Origin: an uncultured Bacteroidales bacterium
GTDB taxonomy: Bacteria; Bacteroidota; Bacteroidia; Bacteroidales; P3
Assembly: GCA_900314725.1 (NCBI GenBank)
Contig: OMWJ01000018.1
Location: 1 to 34,246 of the forward strand
DNA: 34,246 bases
Direction: 5' to 3'
The translations under genes were made by a program, and so were the position numbers. Below, one piece after another: positions 10,870 to 18,849 of this stretch (the first letter of the stretch is position 1; every line of letters starts with the position of its first letter). Under the pieces are notes generated by a model. It did not search any database. It was given only the letters and a program-made list of their open reading frames with translations, and was not told the origin of the DNA.

Positions 10870-11493
10870 ATGAAATTAATAGAAAACATAAAAAAAGAAA
10901 TACATTCTATATGGTCTGTTGAAAGCAATAAGAGATTCATTAAAGACACTCTGATGTTTTTCGTAGCAACCATTGTATTTCATATTTTGTATTGGAACAC
11001 TGATATGAACTTGTGGATATTTGGCCCTCTTACTAATGATATTTTTGACTTTTTTACTATGATTGCTTATAAAGCCTCTGCTCCTTTATGCTCTATTTTA
11101 ATTGATAAGCCTTTCATCATGCAAGATTCTTCTTTTTACTTTTACTCTACTTTGCCTGATGGCAGTGTAGTTTATGATTCTGTCATGGAAGTTATACATG
11201 ATTGCTCTGGAATAAAACAACTTTTGCAATGGGCTTTAATAATGATATTATGCCGAGGAAAATGGACGAACAAGATTCTTTATTATCTTGCTGGTTGTGT
11301 GATTATATTGTTAGCAAATATTATCAGACTTGTCATCATTACCAAAATATCTGTTACAAATCCTGAAATGTTTGAACCTATTCATGATTGGGTTGCAAGA
11401 CCTATGATGTATGTCATAATCTTTTCTATGTGGTATTTTTGGCTATACATCATAGACAGAAAGAAAAAGAAAAGCAATACAGCACAAGGATAA
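10870..11493 (+). CDS. Exosortase/archaeosortase family protein
   Basis: A 207-aa membrane protein with several hydrophobic helices and the full exosortase catalytic set: Cys112 in HDCSGIKQ, Arg153 in LANIIRLV and His172 in PIHDWV. Exosortases are transpeptidase-like membrane enzymes that remove C-terminal sorting signals such as PEP-CTERM, usually coupled to attachment of the protein to surface polysaccharide. The Wzz-like and ligase genes on the other side of the divergent promoter agree with this. No substrate with a complete C-terminal sorting tail is visible in the window. It ends 8 bp from the convergent pth gene. The exact exosortase subfamily is not assigned. Confidence 0.88.
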   Translation: MKLIENIKKEIHSIWSVESNKRFIKDTLMFFVATIVFHILYWNTDMNLWIFGPLTNDIFDFFTMIAYKASAPLCSILIDKPFIMQDSSFYFYSTLPDGSVVYDSVMEVIHDCSGIKQLLQWALIMILCRGKWTNKILYYLAGCVIILLANIIRLVIITKISVTNPEMFEPIHDWVARPMMYVIIFSMWYFWLYIIDRKKKKSNTAQG

Positions 11494-11501
11494 AAAATAT
11501 T

Positions 11502-12086
11502 TTATTTACCATTAAACTGGCTCATGGTTTTTTCCATTCCTACAAGCACAAACGATTTTATAATTTCAAATGTTTTCTCTACTTGAGGAGCAACTATTTT
11601 TTCTTCTTCATCAGATAATTGTCCAAGCACAAAATCTATCTGTCCGCCCTTGTGAAAATCGCTTCCTATTCCAAATCTCAAACGATTAAAAGAAGAGGTT
11701 CCTAAAAGTTCTATTATGTTTTTCAAACCGTTGTGTCCTCCATCACTCCCCTTATATCTAAGTCTAAGAGAACCCAATGGTATTGCTAAATCATCAACAA
11801 TGACAAGCATATTTTCTAAAGATATTCTTTCTTTCTCTAACCAATATCTCACAGCCTTCCCTGAAAGATTCATATATGTTGTCGGCTTTAATAAAATAAC
11901 TGAACGACCTTTCAGTCTGGATTTACACACAAAAGCATATCTATCTGAAACAAAAGAAAACTTCTCTTCCTGCTTTTCATTTATTTTTTTCAGGTAGTTA
12001 TCCACCACTCTGTAACCTATGTTATGTCTTGTCCCTTCGTATTCTCTATCAGGATTACCTAATCCAACTATAAGATATTTTTCCAT
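11502..12086 (-). CDS. pth: Peptidyl-tRNA hydrolase
   Basis: A 194-aa cytoplasmic enzyme that releases peptides from prematurely dropped peptidyl-tRNA. The family pattern is complete: VGLGNPDREYEGTRHNIG at the N-terminus (catalytic His in TRHNIG, substrate Asn in GLGNP), VIVDDLAIPLG with the catalytic Asp, and GGHNGLKNI. It lies 80 bp downstream of rplY on the same strand, a conserved pairing, and probably shares its promoter. It converges with the exosortase gene across 8 bp. Confidence 0.96.
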   Translation of the reverse strand: MEKYLIVGLGNPDREYEGTRHNIGYRVVDNYLKKINEKQEEKFSFVSDRYAFVCKSRLKGRSVILLKPTTYMNLSGKAVRYWLEKERISLENMLVIVDDLAIPLGSLRLRYKGSDGGHNGLKNIIELLGTSSFNRLRFGIGSDFHKGGQIDFVLGQLSDEEEKIVAPQVEKTFEIIKSFVLVGMEKTMSQFNGK

Positions 12087-12113
12087 TGTTGTACTCCATT
12101 AAATAAAGATAAG

Positions 12114-12149
12114 GACCTTAAAGTCATTAAAGACCTTAAAGCCCTTAAT
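12114..12149. repeat. Two 18-bp direct repeats between rplY and pth
   Basis: GACCTTAAAG at 12114-12123 recurs at 12132-12141, within an 18-nt period that is mostly conserved. No function is evident; it may affect processing between the two cistrons. Confidence 0.5.
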
Positions 12150-12166
12150 CTAATGTTAAAAAAGTA

Positions 12167-12772
12167 TTACTCTGCTGCAGGAGCTTCTGCTGAAGCTTCT
12201 TCAGTCTCTTCTGTAGCAGCAACTGCATTTCTTGTAGCCTTAACTGCAACTACGACAGAAGATTTAACCTCCATACATTCTACATCAGGTATAGAAATTT
12301 CAGCTACTTTTATATTTTGACCTATACTCAATTTGCTAATATCCAATACAACTTCTTGAGGAATATTGTTTGGCAAACCGCAAAGTCTTATTTTACGCAT
12401 CTTAAGATTTAATTTACCTCCTTGCAAAACACCAGGAGCAGTACCTGTTGTCTTTACAGGAACAGCAATAGTGATAGGTTTATCATCAAAAATTCTTAAG
12501 AAATCTGCGTGCAATACCTCATCATTTACAGGGTGATACTGAATATCCTGAAGTATAGCATTATGTTCTTTTCCGTCTATAACTATTTTTACATAGTTAG
12601 TGTCTGGAGTGAAAAGCAATGGATTAAAATCTCTACTTGAAACGCAGAATTTTATTTGCTCTTCTTTTCCACCATAAAGAACACAAGGCACCTTTCCTTC
12701 TTTTCTCAAGGCTTTAGTATCCTTTTTCCCTACGTTCTCTCTAAGAGAACCGCTCATTGATACTGTCTTCAT
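12167..12772 (-). CDS. rplY: 50S ribosomal protein L25 / general stress protein Ctc
   Basis: A 201-aa protein of the long CTC/TL5 form of bL25, which binds 5S rRNA. The N-terminal L25 domain (SGSLRENVGKKDTKALRKEGKVPCVLYGG) is followed by the TL5 beta domain and a low-complexity Ala/Glu tail (EETEEASAEAPAAE). Start ATG 12772; a strong promoter is found about 65 bp upstream. It leads a two-gene unit with pth. Confidence 0.95.
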   Translation of the reverse strand: MKTVSMSGSLRENVGKKDTKALRKEGKVPCVLYGGKEEQIKFCVSSRDFNPLLFTPDTNYVKIVIDGKEHNAILQDIQYHPVNDEVLHADFLRIFDDKPITIAVPVKTTGTAPGVLQGGKLNLKMRKIRLCGLPNNIPQEVVLDISKLSIGQNIKVAEISIPDVECMEVKSSVVVAVKATRNAVAATEETEEASAEAPAAE

Positions 12773-12837
12773 TCTTTTGTGTTTTTTAATTTGTTAATAA
12801 CTAATTTTGATTTGTTTGATTTGTGAAAAAAGTTTTG

Positions 12838-12868
12838 CAAAATTACTCGTTTTATTTTTATTGACAAA
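12838..12868 (-). promoter_or_regulatory. Promoter of rplY-pth
   Basis: Minus strand: TTTG (12865-12868), 19 nt, TAATTTTG (12838-12845). This is a full match to the Bacteroidota primary-sigma promoter. Confidence 0.8.
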
Positions 12869-13062
12869 AATTTTCACCAATTTATTTTTATAATACATCA
12901 TATAGTAACATTTGATCTTTAAACTTTTCTATTTTTTACTACTCAAATACAAAAGTTTTTAAGTATAAGTAAAAGGTCTCTTCTTTCCTTTTTTTTCTAC
13001 ATAAAATGCTGTTAATTATTTTGAAAACTTAATTGCCCCAATTTAAAAAAGTAATAAATAAT

Positions 13063-13093
13063 TTTGTGATTTTTAATAATTAGTATAATTTTG
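13063..13093 (+). promoter_or_regulatory. Promoter of the small lipoprotein gene
   Basis: TTTG (13063-13066), 19 nt, TAATTTTG (13086-13093), a full consensus 42 bp upstream of the ATG at 13136. Confidence 0.8.
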
Positions 13094-13135
13094 CAAAAAT
13101 TTTAATCACAAGTATAACTTAAAAATAGAAAAGAC

Positions 13136-13666
13136 ATGAAAAAATTATTCTTATTATTTGCACTTGCTGTAACTTCTCTTATGTTTTGGAGTTGTGATGA
13201 TAACGAATTAACTGACGAATTAACAGGAACAGTTAAATTCACTCTTGATGGACAATCTTTCCACTACACAGGTGCAGCTATGACAAATGCAGCAGGAAAA
13301 TGTGTCGTTGCTACAGGAAATGCACAAGGTGCAGTAACAATTACACTTGAAAATTCAGAAGTAGGCACTTATAAATTAGGCGTTGGGCAAAGTTTAGATG
13401 CTGTAACAAGTTTCATTAGCGGTGGCTTAAACTATGAAAATCTAACTAACACCGTTGTTTTTTATCCTTTTGGTTCAGACAATAAGTATATTATTATAGG
13501 AGGTACTTGCAACGTAACTTCTTCTTCAAGCACAAAGGTTAAAGGAACATTCTCTGGAGTTGCCGTTCCTGTTAGTGAAATTAGTAGTTTAGGAGCAAAT
13601 GCTTTGTTAAGCATATTAACAGGCAGTGCTAATATGGTTGGAGAATTTACCGCCTACAAATTATAA
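13136..13666 (+). CDS. Small surface lipoprotein, function unknown
   Basis: A 176-aa protein with a lipoprotein signal (MKKLFLLFALAVTSLMFWSC). The lipidated Cys20 is followed by DDNE; acidic residues right after the Cys are the known export signal for surface lipoproteins in Bacteroidota. The mature part is beta-rich, Gly/Thr/Ser-rich and lacks a recognised catalytic motif (FTLDGQSFHYTGAAMTNAAG near the start). It has its own consensus promoter and precedes the HU gene, which also has its own promoter, so the two need not be co-transcribed. Confidence 0.8.
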   Translation: MKKLFLLFALAVTSLMFWSCDDNELTDELTGTVKFTLDGQSFHYTGAAMTNAAGKCVVATGNAQGAVTITLENSEVGTYKLGVGQSLDAVTSFISGGLNYENLTNTVVFYPFGSDNKYIIIGGTCNVTSSSSTKVKGTFSGVAVPVSEISSLGANALLSILTGSANMVGEFTAYKL

Positions 13667-13692
13667 AAAATAAAAAAAGATAGTTCATAATT

Positions 13693-13722
13693 TTTGTGGA
13701 ATAATTTTTTTTTATAATTTTG
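13693..13722 (+). promoter_or_regulatory. Promoter of the HU gene
   Basis: TTTG (13693-13696), 18 nt, TAATTTTG (13715-13722), followed by C. It lies 57 bp before the HU ATG. Confidence 0.75.
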
Positions 13723-13779
13723 CAAATCCGAAAATTTATATATAAAATATATTCTATTAACAAATAATTTAATAATACA

Positions 13780-14067
13780 ATGACAAAAGCTGAAATAGTT
13801 GCTGAAATAGCACAAAGAACTGGAATGGAAAAAGTAAACATTCAAGAGACAGTAGAGGAATTTATGAATGTATTGAAAGGCTCTTTGAAAAAGGGTGAGA
13901 ATGTTTATCTTAGAGGATTTGGTTCTTTCATTATAAAGAAGAGAGCAGAAAAGACAGGTAGAAATATATCTAAAAATACTACTATAATAATACCTGCACA
14001 CAATATTCCTGCTTTCAAACCTTCTAAAACTTTTGTAGAAGAAGTAAAAAATAACGTTAAAAAATAA
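13780..14067 (+). CDS. HU family DNA-binding protein
   Basis: A 95-aa nucleoid protein that bends DNA as a dimer. It matches HU/IHF along its length: the N-terminal helices (MTKAEIVAEIAQRTG), the conserved beta-saddle GENVYLRGFGSFIIKKRAEKTGRN, and the arm tip with the proline that intercalates into DNA (IPAHNIPAFKPSK). The order HU, tiny basic protein, RNase G is one commonly seen in Bacteroidota. It has its own promoter, and the next gene starts 14 bp downstream. Confidence 0.95.
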   Translation: MTKAEIVAEIAQRTGMEKVNIQETVEEFMNVLKGSLKKGENVYLRGFGSFIIKKRAEKTGRNISKNTTIIIPAHNIPAFKPSKTFVEEVKNNVKK

Positions 14068-14081
14068 TAAAATCATTAGTT

Positions 14082-14171
14082 ATGCCAAGCGGAAAAAAGA
14101 GAAAAGGCCATAAAATGGCAACTCACAAACGTAAAAAACGTTTGCGTAAGAACAGACATAAGAATAAATAA
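14082..14171 (+). CDS. 29-residue highly basic protein, probably a small ribosomal protein
   Basis: The ORF begins MPSGKKRKGHKMATHKRKKR and ends RKNRHKNK; well over half of its residues are Lys, Arg or His. It sits between HU and RNase G, where Bacteroidota carry a conserved mini-gene of this sequence type. Such proteins are annotated with the AURKAIP1/COX24 domain (related to mitochondrial mS38), and a Bacteroidota-specific small ribosomal protein has been reported. Identity with either is my inference. It is followed by two hairpins. Confidence 0.75.
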   Translation: MPSGKKRKGHKMATHKRKKRLRKNRHKNK

Positions 14172-14186
14172 AATATCTTATGTAAG

Positions 14187-14263
14187 ATGAGAAGTTTTCT
14201 TCTCATTAAGATGAAAAAGTATTGCGAAACTAAAACAAAATATATGGTTTCGCAATATTTTTT
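14187..14263 (+). terminator. Two tandem hairpins ending the HU transcript
   Basis: The first is ATGAGAAG-TTTT-CTTCTCAT (14187-14206), a perfect 8-bp stem. The second is ATTGCGAAAC (14221-14230) pairing with GTTTCGCAAT (14247-14256), followed by ATTTTTT, a standard intrinsic terminator. The first hairpin lacks a T run and may be a processing or stability element. Confidence 0.75.
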
Positions 14264-14291
14264 AAATGAATAACAAAAAACTTTACTCCAA

Positions 14292-15842
14292 ATGAACAAA
14301 GATTTAATCATAAACCAGAAAGAAGATGGAGTGGAGATTGCATTACTGGAAGATAAGCGTTTAGTAGAACTACACAAAGAACATCTTAATGCATCTTACA
14401 CTGCAGGTGATGTTTATCTTGGTCAGGTAAAAAAAATAATGGCTGGGCTAAATGCAGTGTTTGTTGATGTCGGTGCAGGTAAAGATGGCTTCTTACACTA
14501 TTTGGACTTAGGGCATAATTTTTTACAAATGCAGAACCTTGTCTCAAAATGTGTATCTGGTAATACTGAAGCTTTAAAAACGAACAAAAGAGAATTCCCT
14601 GAATTAGAAAAAAATGGACTTATTAGCGATACTCTAAAACAGGGACAACTAATTCTTGTACAGATAACCAAAGAACCCATATCTACAAAAGGTCCAAGAC
14701 TTAGCGGAGAAATTTCCTTTGCAGGAAGATATATTGTCTTAGTTCCTTTTGGTAAAAAGATTTCTGTATCACAGAAGATAAAAAGTGCAGATGAAAGAAA
14801 AAGACTTAGACGTCTTCTTGTCAGCATAAAACCAGAAAACGTAGGGCTTATTATTCGTACAGCAGCCGAAGGAGTTCAAGCTGCTGAATTGGATGAAGAA
14901 CTGAAAAACCTTGCTGCAAAGTGGGAGTCCGTTCAGAAAAATCTAAGGGCAGCTGTTCCTCCTAGGAAGATGGCATCCGAAGCAGATGCCTCTATTATTA
15001 TGCTAAGAGATTTTCTTTCTGCAGAGTTCAACAACATCTACGTCAATAGCGAAAAACTTCATGAAGAGTTAAAGAACTACATCAAAAAAATCTACCCTCA
15101 AAAAGAAGATATTCTTAAATTATATAAACTCCAAACTCCAATTTTTGAACAGTTCGGAGTGGAAAATCAGATACGTAGTTCTTTCGGGAAAATCGTTACC
15201 ATAAGAAGTGGAATATACTTAGTCATAGAACAAACAGAGGCAATGGCTGTTATTGATGTCAATTCAGGCAACCGCACTAAGTCTTCTCAAGACCAAGAAG
15301 AAAATGCTCTTATGGTGAATACAGAAGCAGCTATAGAGATAGCAAGACAATTAAGATTAAGAGATATGGGAGGAATCATAGTAATTGACTTCATTGATAT
15401 GGATAAAGCCATCAATAGAAAAAAACTCTTTGAGACTATGTATTCTGAAATGCAAAAAGACCAAGCACGTCATACTATCCTTCCTCTAAGTAAGTTCTGT
15501 CTTATGCAAATAACAAGACAAAGAATAAGACCGGTTATAGACGTTGAGGTCTCTGAAGTATGCCCTACTTGTAATGGTAGCGGCAAAATAAAATCCTCCG
15601 TAAATGTTATAAATGATATTGGTAATGATTTAAAATACCTTTCAGGCGAACAAAACGAAAAAAATCTAAAAATCATCACACATCCATTTGTTCAAGCCTA
15701 TCTTACTAAAGGAATTTTCAAAAAACCTTATCGCAAATGGGAAAAAGCCTACGGAGTGAAACTGAAAATAGAATCATCTAATGATTATGCACTTAACCAG
15801 TATGCATTCATTTCCACAAATGGAGAAAAAATAGAGTTATAG
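14292..15842 (+). CDS. rng: Ribonuclease E/G family endoribonuclease
   Basis: A 516-aa enzyme for RNA processing (rRNA maturation, mRNA decay). The N-terminal S1-like region (AGDVYLGQVKKIMAGLNAVFVDVGAGKDGFLH) precedes the DNase-I-like core with metal-binding Asp322 (VIDVNSG) and Asp366 (IVIDFIDM). The Zn-link CPTCNGSG (Cys424, Cys427) follows. The length fits RNase G rather than the long RNase E, with no scaffold tail. ATG 14292 is the only sensible start: the upstream ATG at 14266 runs into a stop at once. A strong terminator follows. Confidence 0.95.
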   Translation: MNKDLIINQKEDGVEIALLEDKRLVELHKEHLNASYTAGDVYLGQVKKIMAGLNAVFVDVGAGKDGFLHYLDLGHNFLQMQNLVSKCVSGNTEALKTNKREFPELEKNGLISDTLKQGQLILVQITKEPISTKGPRLSGEISFAGRYIVLVPFGKKISVSQKIKSADERKRLRRLLVSIKPENVGLIIRTAAEGVQAAELDEELKNLAAKWESVQKNLRAAVPPRKMASEADASIIMLRDFLSAEFNNIYVNSEKLHEELKNYIKKIYPQKEDILKLYKLQTPIFEQFGVENQIRSSFGKIVTIRSGIYLVIEQTEAMAVIDVNSGNRTKSSQDQEENALMVNTEAAIEIARQLRLRDMGGIIVIDFIDMDKAINRKKLFETMYSEMQKDQARHTILPLSKFCLMQITRQRIRPVIDVEVSEVCPTCNGSGKIKSSVNVINDIGNDLKYLSGEQNEKNLKIITHPFVQAYLTKGIFKKPYRKWEKAYGVKLKIESSNDYALNQYAFISTNGEKIEL

Positions 15843-15863
15843 CTCTTCTCTACACACAATAAT

Positions 15864-15899
15864 AAAAAGGCAAAGTTTCTTTACTTTGCCTTTTTTTTT
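15864..15899. terminator. Terminator between RNase G and the convergent ATPase gene
   Basis: AAAAAGGCAAAG (15864-15875) pairs with CTTTGCCTTTTT (15884-15895) around an 8-nt loop, with T tails on both strands. It can serve both convergent genes. Confidence 0.85.
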
Positions 15900-15922
15900 G
15901 TATATTAAAATAGAAATAAATT

Positions 15923-17191
15923 CTAAATCACCTTATAGAATTGCCAAGCAGGAATGTTTTGTATTCCCCCTTTAGACCTTAAAGGAATATCATCCAAAGA
16001 GACGACATATTTTTCGTAGTTGTCATTTATGCCCTCCAAAACAGAATATTCTCTTTCTATTGTATTATCATCTACAAGCATATAAGCACTTTGAACATAT
16101 ATAATTCTGTCTTGCTTGATTGCAATAAAATCAACTTCCCTGTTCTTAATACTTCCTACATAGACTTCATATCCTGAACGTCTTAAATCTAAGTATTGAA
16201 GATTCTCTAAATTATAACCAATGCCATGATGTATTCCTCTAAAAAGATAATGTTCAAAAGCCAAATCATTTACATAATATTTACAAACACCGGATAAAAT
16301 ATCTTTCCCTTTTAGATTATATCTGTCTGTTTTATGAATAAGAAAAGTATCTTGTATATAGGAAAGATACAAAGCAATAGTATCATAAGATACTTTCTTC
16401 CCCTTAGACTTATAATAGGTTACAATATTATTAACAGAGAAGAGATTAGAAGTATTATTGACAAGATAGATAAACAAATCTTCTAAAAGTTTTACATCTT
16501 TTATATTGTTTCTCTGCATTATATCCCTAAGAAGAATAGTGTCTTTGAGTGTAGACACATAATTCCTTTCAACTTCCTCTCCTTCCAAGTTAAACAATTC
16601 GGGAATACCACCTTTTTTCATATAATTCAGATATGATGACTTTGTTTCTTCCTGATTGGTTATCCCACAATATTCAGAAAAAGAAAAAGGGAAAACTTCA
16701 AACTTCACATATCTTCCCGAAAGCAAAGTCGCTAATTCAGAAGAAAGCATCTTTGAATTGGATCCTGTGATAAATATTTCATACTCATTCCGATAATCCT
16801 GAGAATAGGAATTAACAAACTTTTCCCATCCTTCTATGTTTTGTATTTCATCTATAAAAATATAGACCCTCCCCTCAGGTTTTAGTTTTTGCAGATACAG
16901 ATTAAATATCTCCTGCAATTCTTTATATGAGGAAATAAAATCAAAGGCTGATATATCCATATTCAACATAAAGACATTTTTCCTATTCGTCCCCTTTTGC
17001 ACTAACGTAGTTGCTATCTGCCTAAGTAAAAAGCTTTTACCTACACGTCTCTGCCCAACAAGAACCTTGATTAGTCTGTTACCTATAAATTGATTAATCT
17101 TCCTAATATAAAGATTTCTGACAAAGCCTACTGACAAATTCTTTTCTGTCCAGAAATTGTACTGTTCTAATATATTAAATTTTTCTTCCAT
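15923..17191 (-). CDS. AAA_14 ATPase with DUF4143 domain
   Basis: A 422-aa protein starting at ATG 17191; a TTG at 17209 is rejected because it falls in the predicted promoter. The AAA_14 domain has Walker A GQRRVGKS (46-53), Walker B YIFIDEIQ (around 111-117) and sensor EIFITGSNSKML. The C-terminal DUF4143 part ends with VYVGSIKNREVDFIAIKQDRIIYVQ, the nuclease-like fold end typical of the family. These stand-alone ATPases are widespread in Bacteroidota and archaea, and their cellular role is unclear. Three copies of a 20-bp palindrome cover the promoter and start codon, so expression is probably tightly repressed, possibly by the product itself. Confidence 0.88.
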   Translation of the reverse strand: MEEKFNILEQYNFWTEKNLSVGFVRNLYIRKINQFIGNRLIKVLVGQRRVGKSFLLRQIATTLVQKGTNRKNVFMLNMDISAFDFISSYKELQEIFNLYLQKLKPEGRVYIFIDEIQNIEGWEKFVNSYSQDYRNEYEIFITGSNSKMLSSELATLLSGRYVKFEVFPFSFSEYCGITNQEETKSSYLNYMKKGGIPELFNLEGEEVERNYVSTLKDTILLRDIMQRNNIKDVKLLEDLFIYLVNNTSNLFSVNNIVTYYKSKGKKVSYDTIALYLSYIQDTFLIHKTDRYNLKGKDILSGVCKYYVNDLAFEHYLFRGIHHGIGYNLENLQYLDLRRSGYEVYVGSIKNREVDFIAIKQDRIIYVQSAYMLVDDNTIEREYSVLEGINDNYEKYVVSLDDIPLRSKGGIQNIPAWQFYKVI

Positions 17192-17279
17192 AGACGAAAA
17201 TTTTTGCAAATATATATATTTTTTCGTTTATAGACGAAAAAAATAATACTTTTTTAAAATTTTCGTCCATAGACGAAAA
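17181..17279. promoter_or_regulatory. Three copies of a 20-bp palindromic operator
   Basis: Copies are at 17181-17200, 17221-17240 and 17260-17279, with starts 40 and 39 bp apart (about four helical turns). They are near-identical to the perfect palindrome TTTTCGTCTATAGACGAAAA, with two, one and one mismatches. Copy 1 contains the ATG of the ATPase, copy 2 covers the -33 region, and copy 3 lies farther upstream. Position and spacing fit an operator for cooperative repression. The binding protein is unknown. Confidence 0.8.
17207..17214 (-). promoter_or_regulatory. -7 element between operator copies 1 and 2
   Basis: Minus strand TATATTTG, followed by C, matches TAnnTTTG. Transcription would start about 10 nt before the ATG, inside operator copy 1. 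Confidence 0.6.
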
Positions 17280-17330
17280 TTTTCATTGTTCTTGTGGTAA
17301 TAAAACCATGTCCCTTAGAAAGGGCATAAG

Positions 17331-17376
17331 AGTTAAAAAAAAGCAAGCGAACATTATAATGTGTTCGCTTGCTTTT
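17331..17376 (-). terminator. Terminator of the lipoprotein / DUF5723 operon
   Basis: Minus strand: AAAAGCAAGCGAACA pairs perfectly over 15 bp with TGTTCGCTTGCTTTT (plus-strand arms 17339-17353 and 17362-17376), followed by TTTTAAC. It is one of the strongest hairpins in the window. Confidence 0.9.
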
Positions 17377-17393
17377 GATGATTAATATTTCTT

Positions 17394-18815
17394 TTATCTT
17401 TCCAAAAGAGAAAGAGAAGATGTTGCGTCTTTCAACTTTTCTCCTAAGTTCTTTTTCTTCTTGTTCTTAAATACTACATTAAATCCTAGGTAGGTTGTTA
17501 GCCCACTTGTTTGAGCAAGATTTGTTGAAGAGGCAAACGTTGCTCCGCAGTAGAATATATCTCCTAATGAAACCATAATAGAAGGATTAAAGAACTTAGC
17601 TGCAATAGTATTGCCTACAGATGCTTGTAGTCTCCCCAAACGATAGGTATATGCAAAGGTTAGAGAGTTTTCTAATGTTCCTGCTATTATTCTTCCTTTG
17701 TACAATGCTTGAGCATACATATTAGGGAAGAAATTCCAAGAATATCCAAGATATAATTTAGTTGGAATGGCTGTAGAATAACCGCCGTTCTTTGTTGTTA
17801 CAAGGTCAAAAGAATTTTTCAAACTATCTGCCAAATCATTGAAGTAGTCATCCAAATCATTTCCCATGTTATCATACTGTGTCTCTGCTCCAGCAAACTC
17901 TACTCTTGTATTCGGATTGGCTGAATGCACATTGATTGAATTACTTTTCCAATTAATCCAACCCAAATCTATAACGGAAGCACTTACCTCCATAGCATCA
18001 TTGATTTTGTATGTTGCTCCTAAGTCTAAACCAAAACCTTTATTTTTAAAGATGTTAGATGGAACACCTTCAACATCATCAAACGTTGCCCCGTCTCCAC
18101 TGGAAGAAGACTTCATATACCAATTGGCAAAAGCATTAGATGTGTTGATATCAATATTGCTTATGGTTGCCATAGTAGCACCGTCAAATTCTACAGTAAC
18201 ATCTGTTTTCTTTGAAGTAATATTCATCAATCCGAAGTATAACTTAACGTTTCCTCCCACTGTCAGTTTATCATCAATGTCTCTTGCATATCCAAAAGCA
18301 GCTGTCAAATAACTTGTAGCATCCAACAATTTGTCTTTGAACACATCTAATTCCCTATCTTGAGAGTCTGTTCCTCGTGTTATCAAGTCAAAAAGACCTT
18401 TAGAAAAGTTGAATCTGGATTCAAAATTCAAGGACAGGTTAAATGATACGTGATTAACTTTGTCAAAAGTGAAACCAAAGCCTAACAAATCTGTACTCAT
18501 TCCAAATCCGACATAGTTATTATCCTTCAACTTATCAGCAAAACCATTGAAATCTAATTGTAAAGAATCTGGATATACAGGATGTTGATTAACAAAGTCT
18601 TTATATGCAAAACCAGATGTATTAACCGACATTCCAAAATGACCTAAAACAGGTATTTCAATATAGAGTTTGTTGTTGCCATGATTGGCTGGATTATACT
18701 TTGACGCTTGTGGAAGAGTAGAAAAATACATTAACTCCCCTGTTCTTTGTGCTGAAAGAGAAAATGCGAAAGCCACAAAAACTAATCCTAATATTATTTT
18801 CTTTATATTTTTCAT
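17394..18815 (-). CDS. DUF5723-type outer-membrane beta-barrel protein
   Basis: A 473-aa protein with a signal peptide (MKNIKKIILGLVFVAFAFSLSAQ) and a mature start typical of DUF5723 (STLPQASKYNPANHGNNKLYIEIPVLG). The rest alternates short amphipathic strands with turns rich in Asp, Asn and Gly (FGYARDIDDKLTVGGNVKLYFG, ATYKINDAMEVSASVIDLGWINW), as in FadL/PorV-like barrels. It probably sits in the outer membrane; the role is unknown. It starts 34 bp downstream of the lipoprotein gene and ends before a strong terminator, so the two probably form one operon. Confidence 0.8.
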   Translation of the reverse strand: MKNIKKIILGLVFVAFAFSLSAQRTGELMYFSTLPQASKYNPANHGNNKLYIEIPVLGHFGMSVNTSGFAYKDFVNQHPVYPDSLQLDFNGFADKLKDNNYVGFGMSTDLLGFGFTFDKVNHVSFNLSLNFESRFNFSKGLFDLITRGTDSQDRELDVFKDKLLDATSYLTAAFGYARDIDDKLTVGGNVKLYFGLMNITSKKTDVTVEFDGATMATISNIDINTSNAFANWYMKSSSSGDGATFDDVEGVPSNIFKNKGFGLDLGATYKINDAMEVSASVIDLGWINWKSNSINVHSANPNTRVEFAGAETQYDNMGNDLDDYFNDLADSLKNSFDLVTTKNGGYSTAIPTKLYLGYSWNFFPNMYAQALYKGRIIAGTLENSLTFAYTYRLGRLQASVGNTIAAKFFNPSIMVSLGDIFYCGATFASSTNLAQTSGLTTYLGFNVVFKNKKKKNLGEKLKDATSSLSLLER

Positions 18816-18849
18816 AATGTTTTTCTATTTAATAAGATTTATAACTTTT

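Noticed and set aside
17181-17279. Invertible promoter between palindromes
   Set aside because: Only about 20 bp separates the sites around the -7, too short for known invertons; an operator array fits better.
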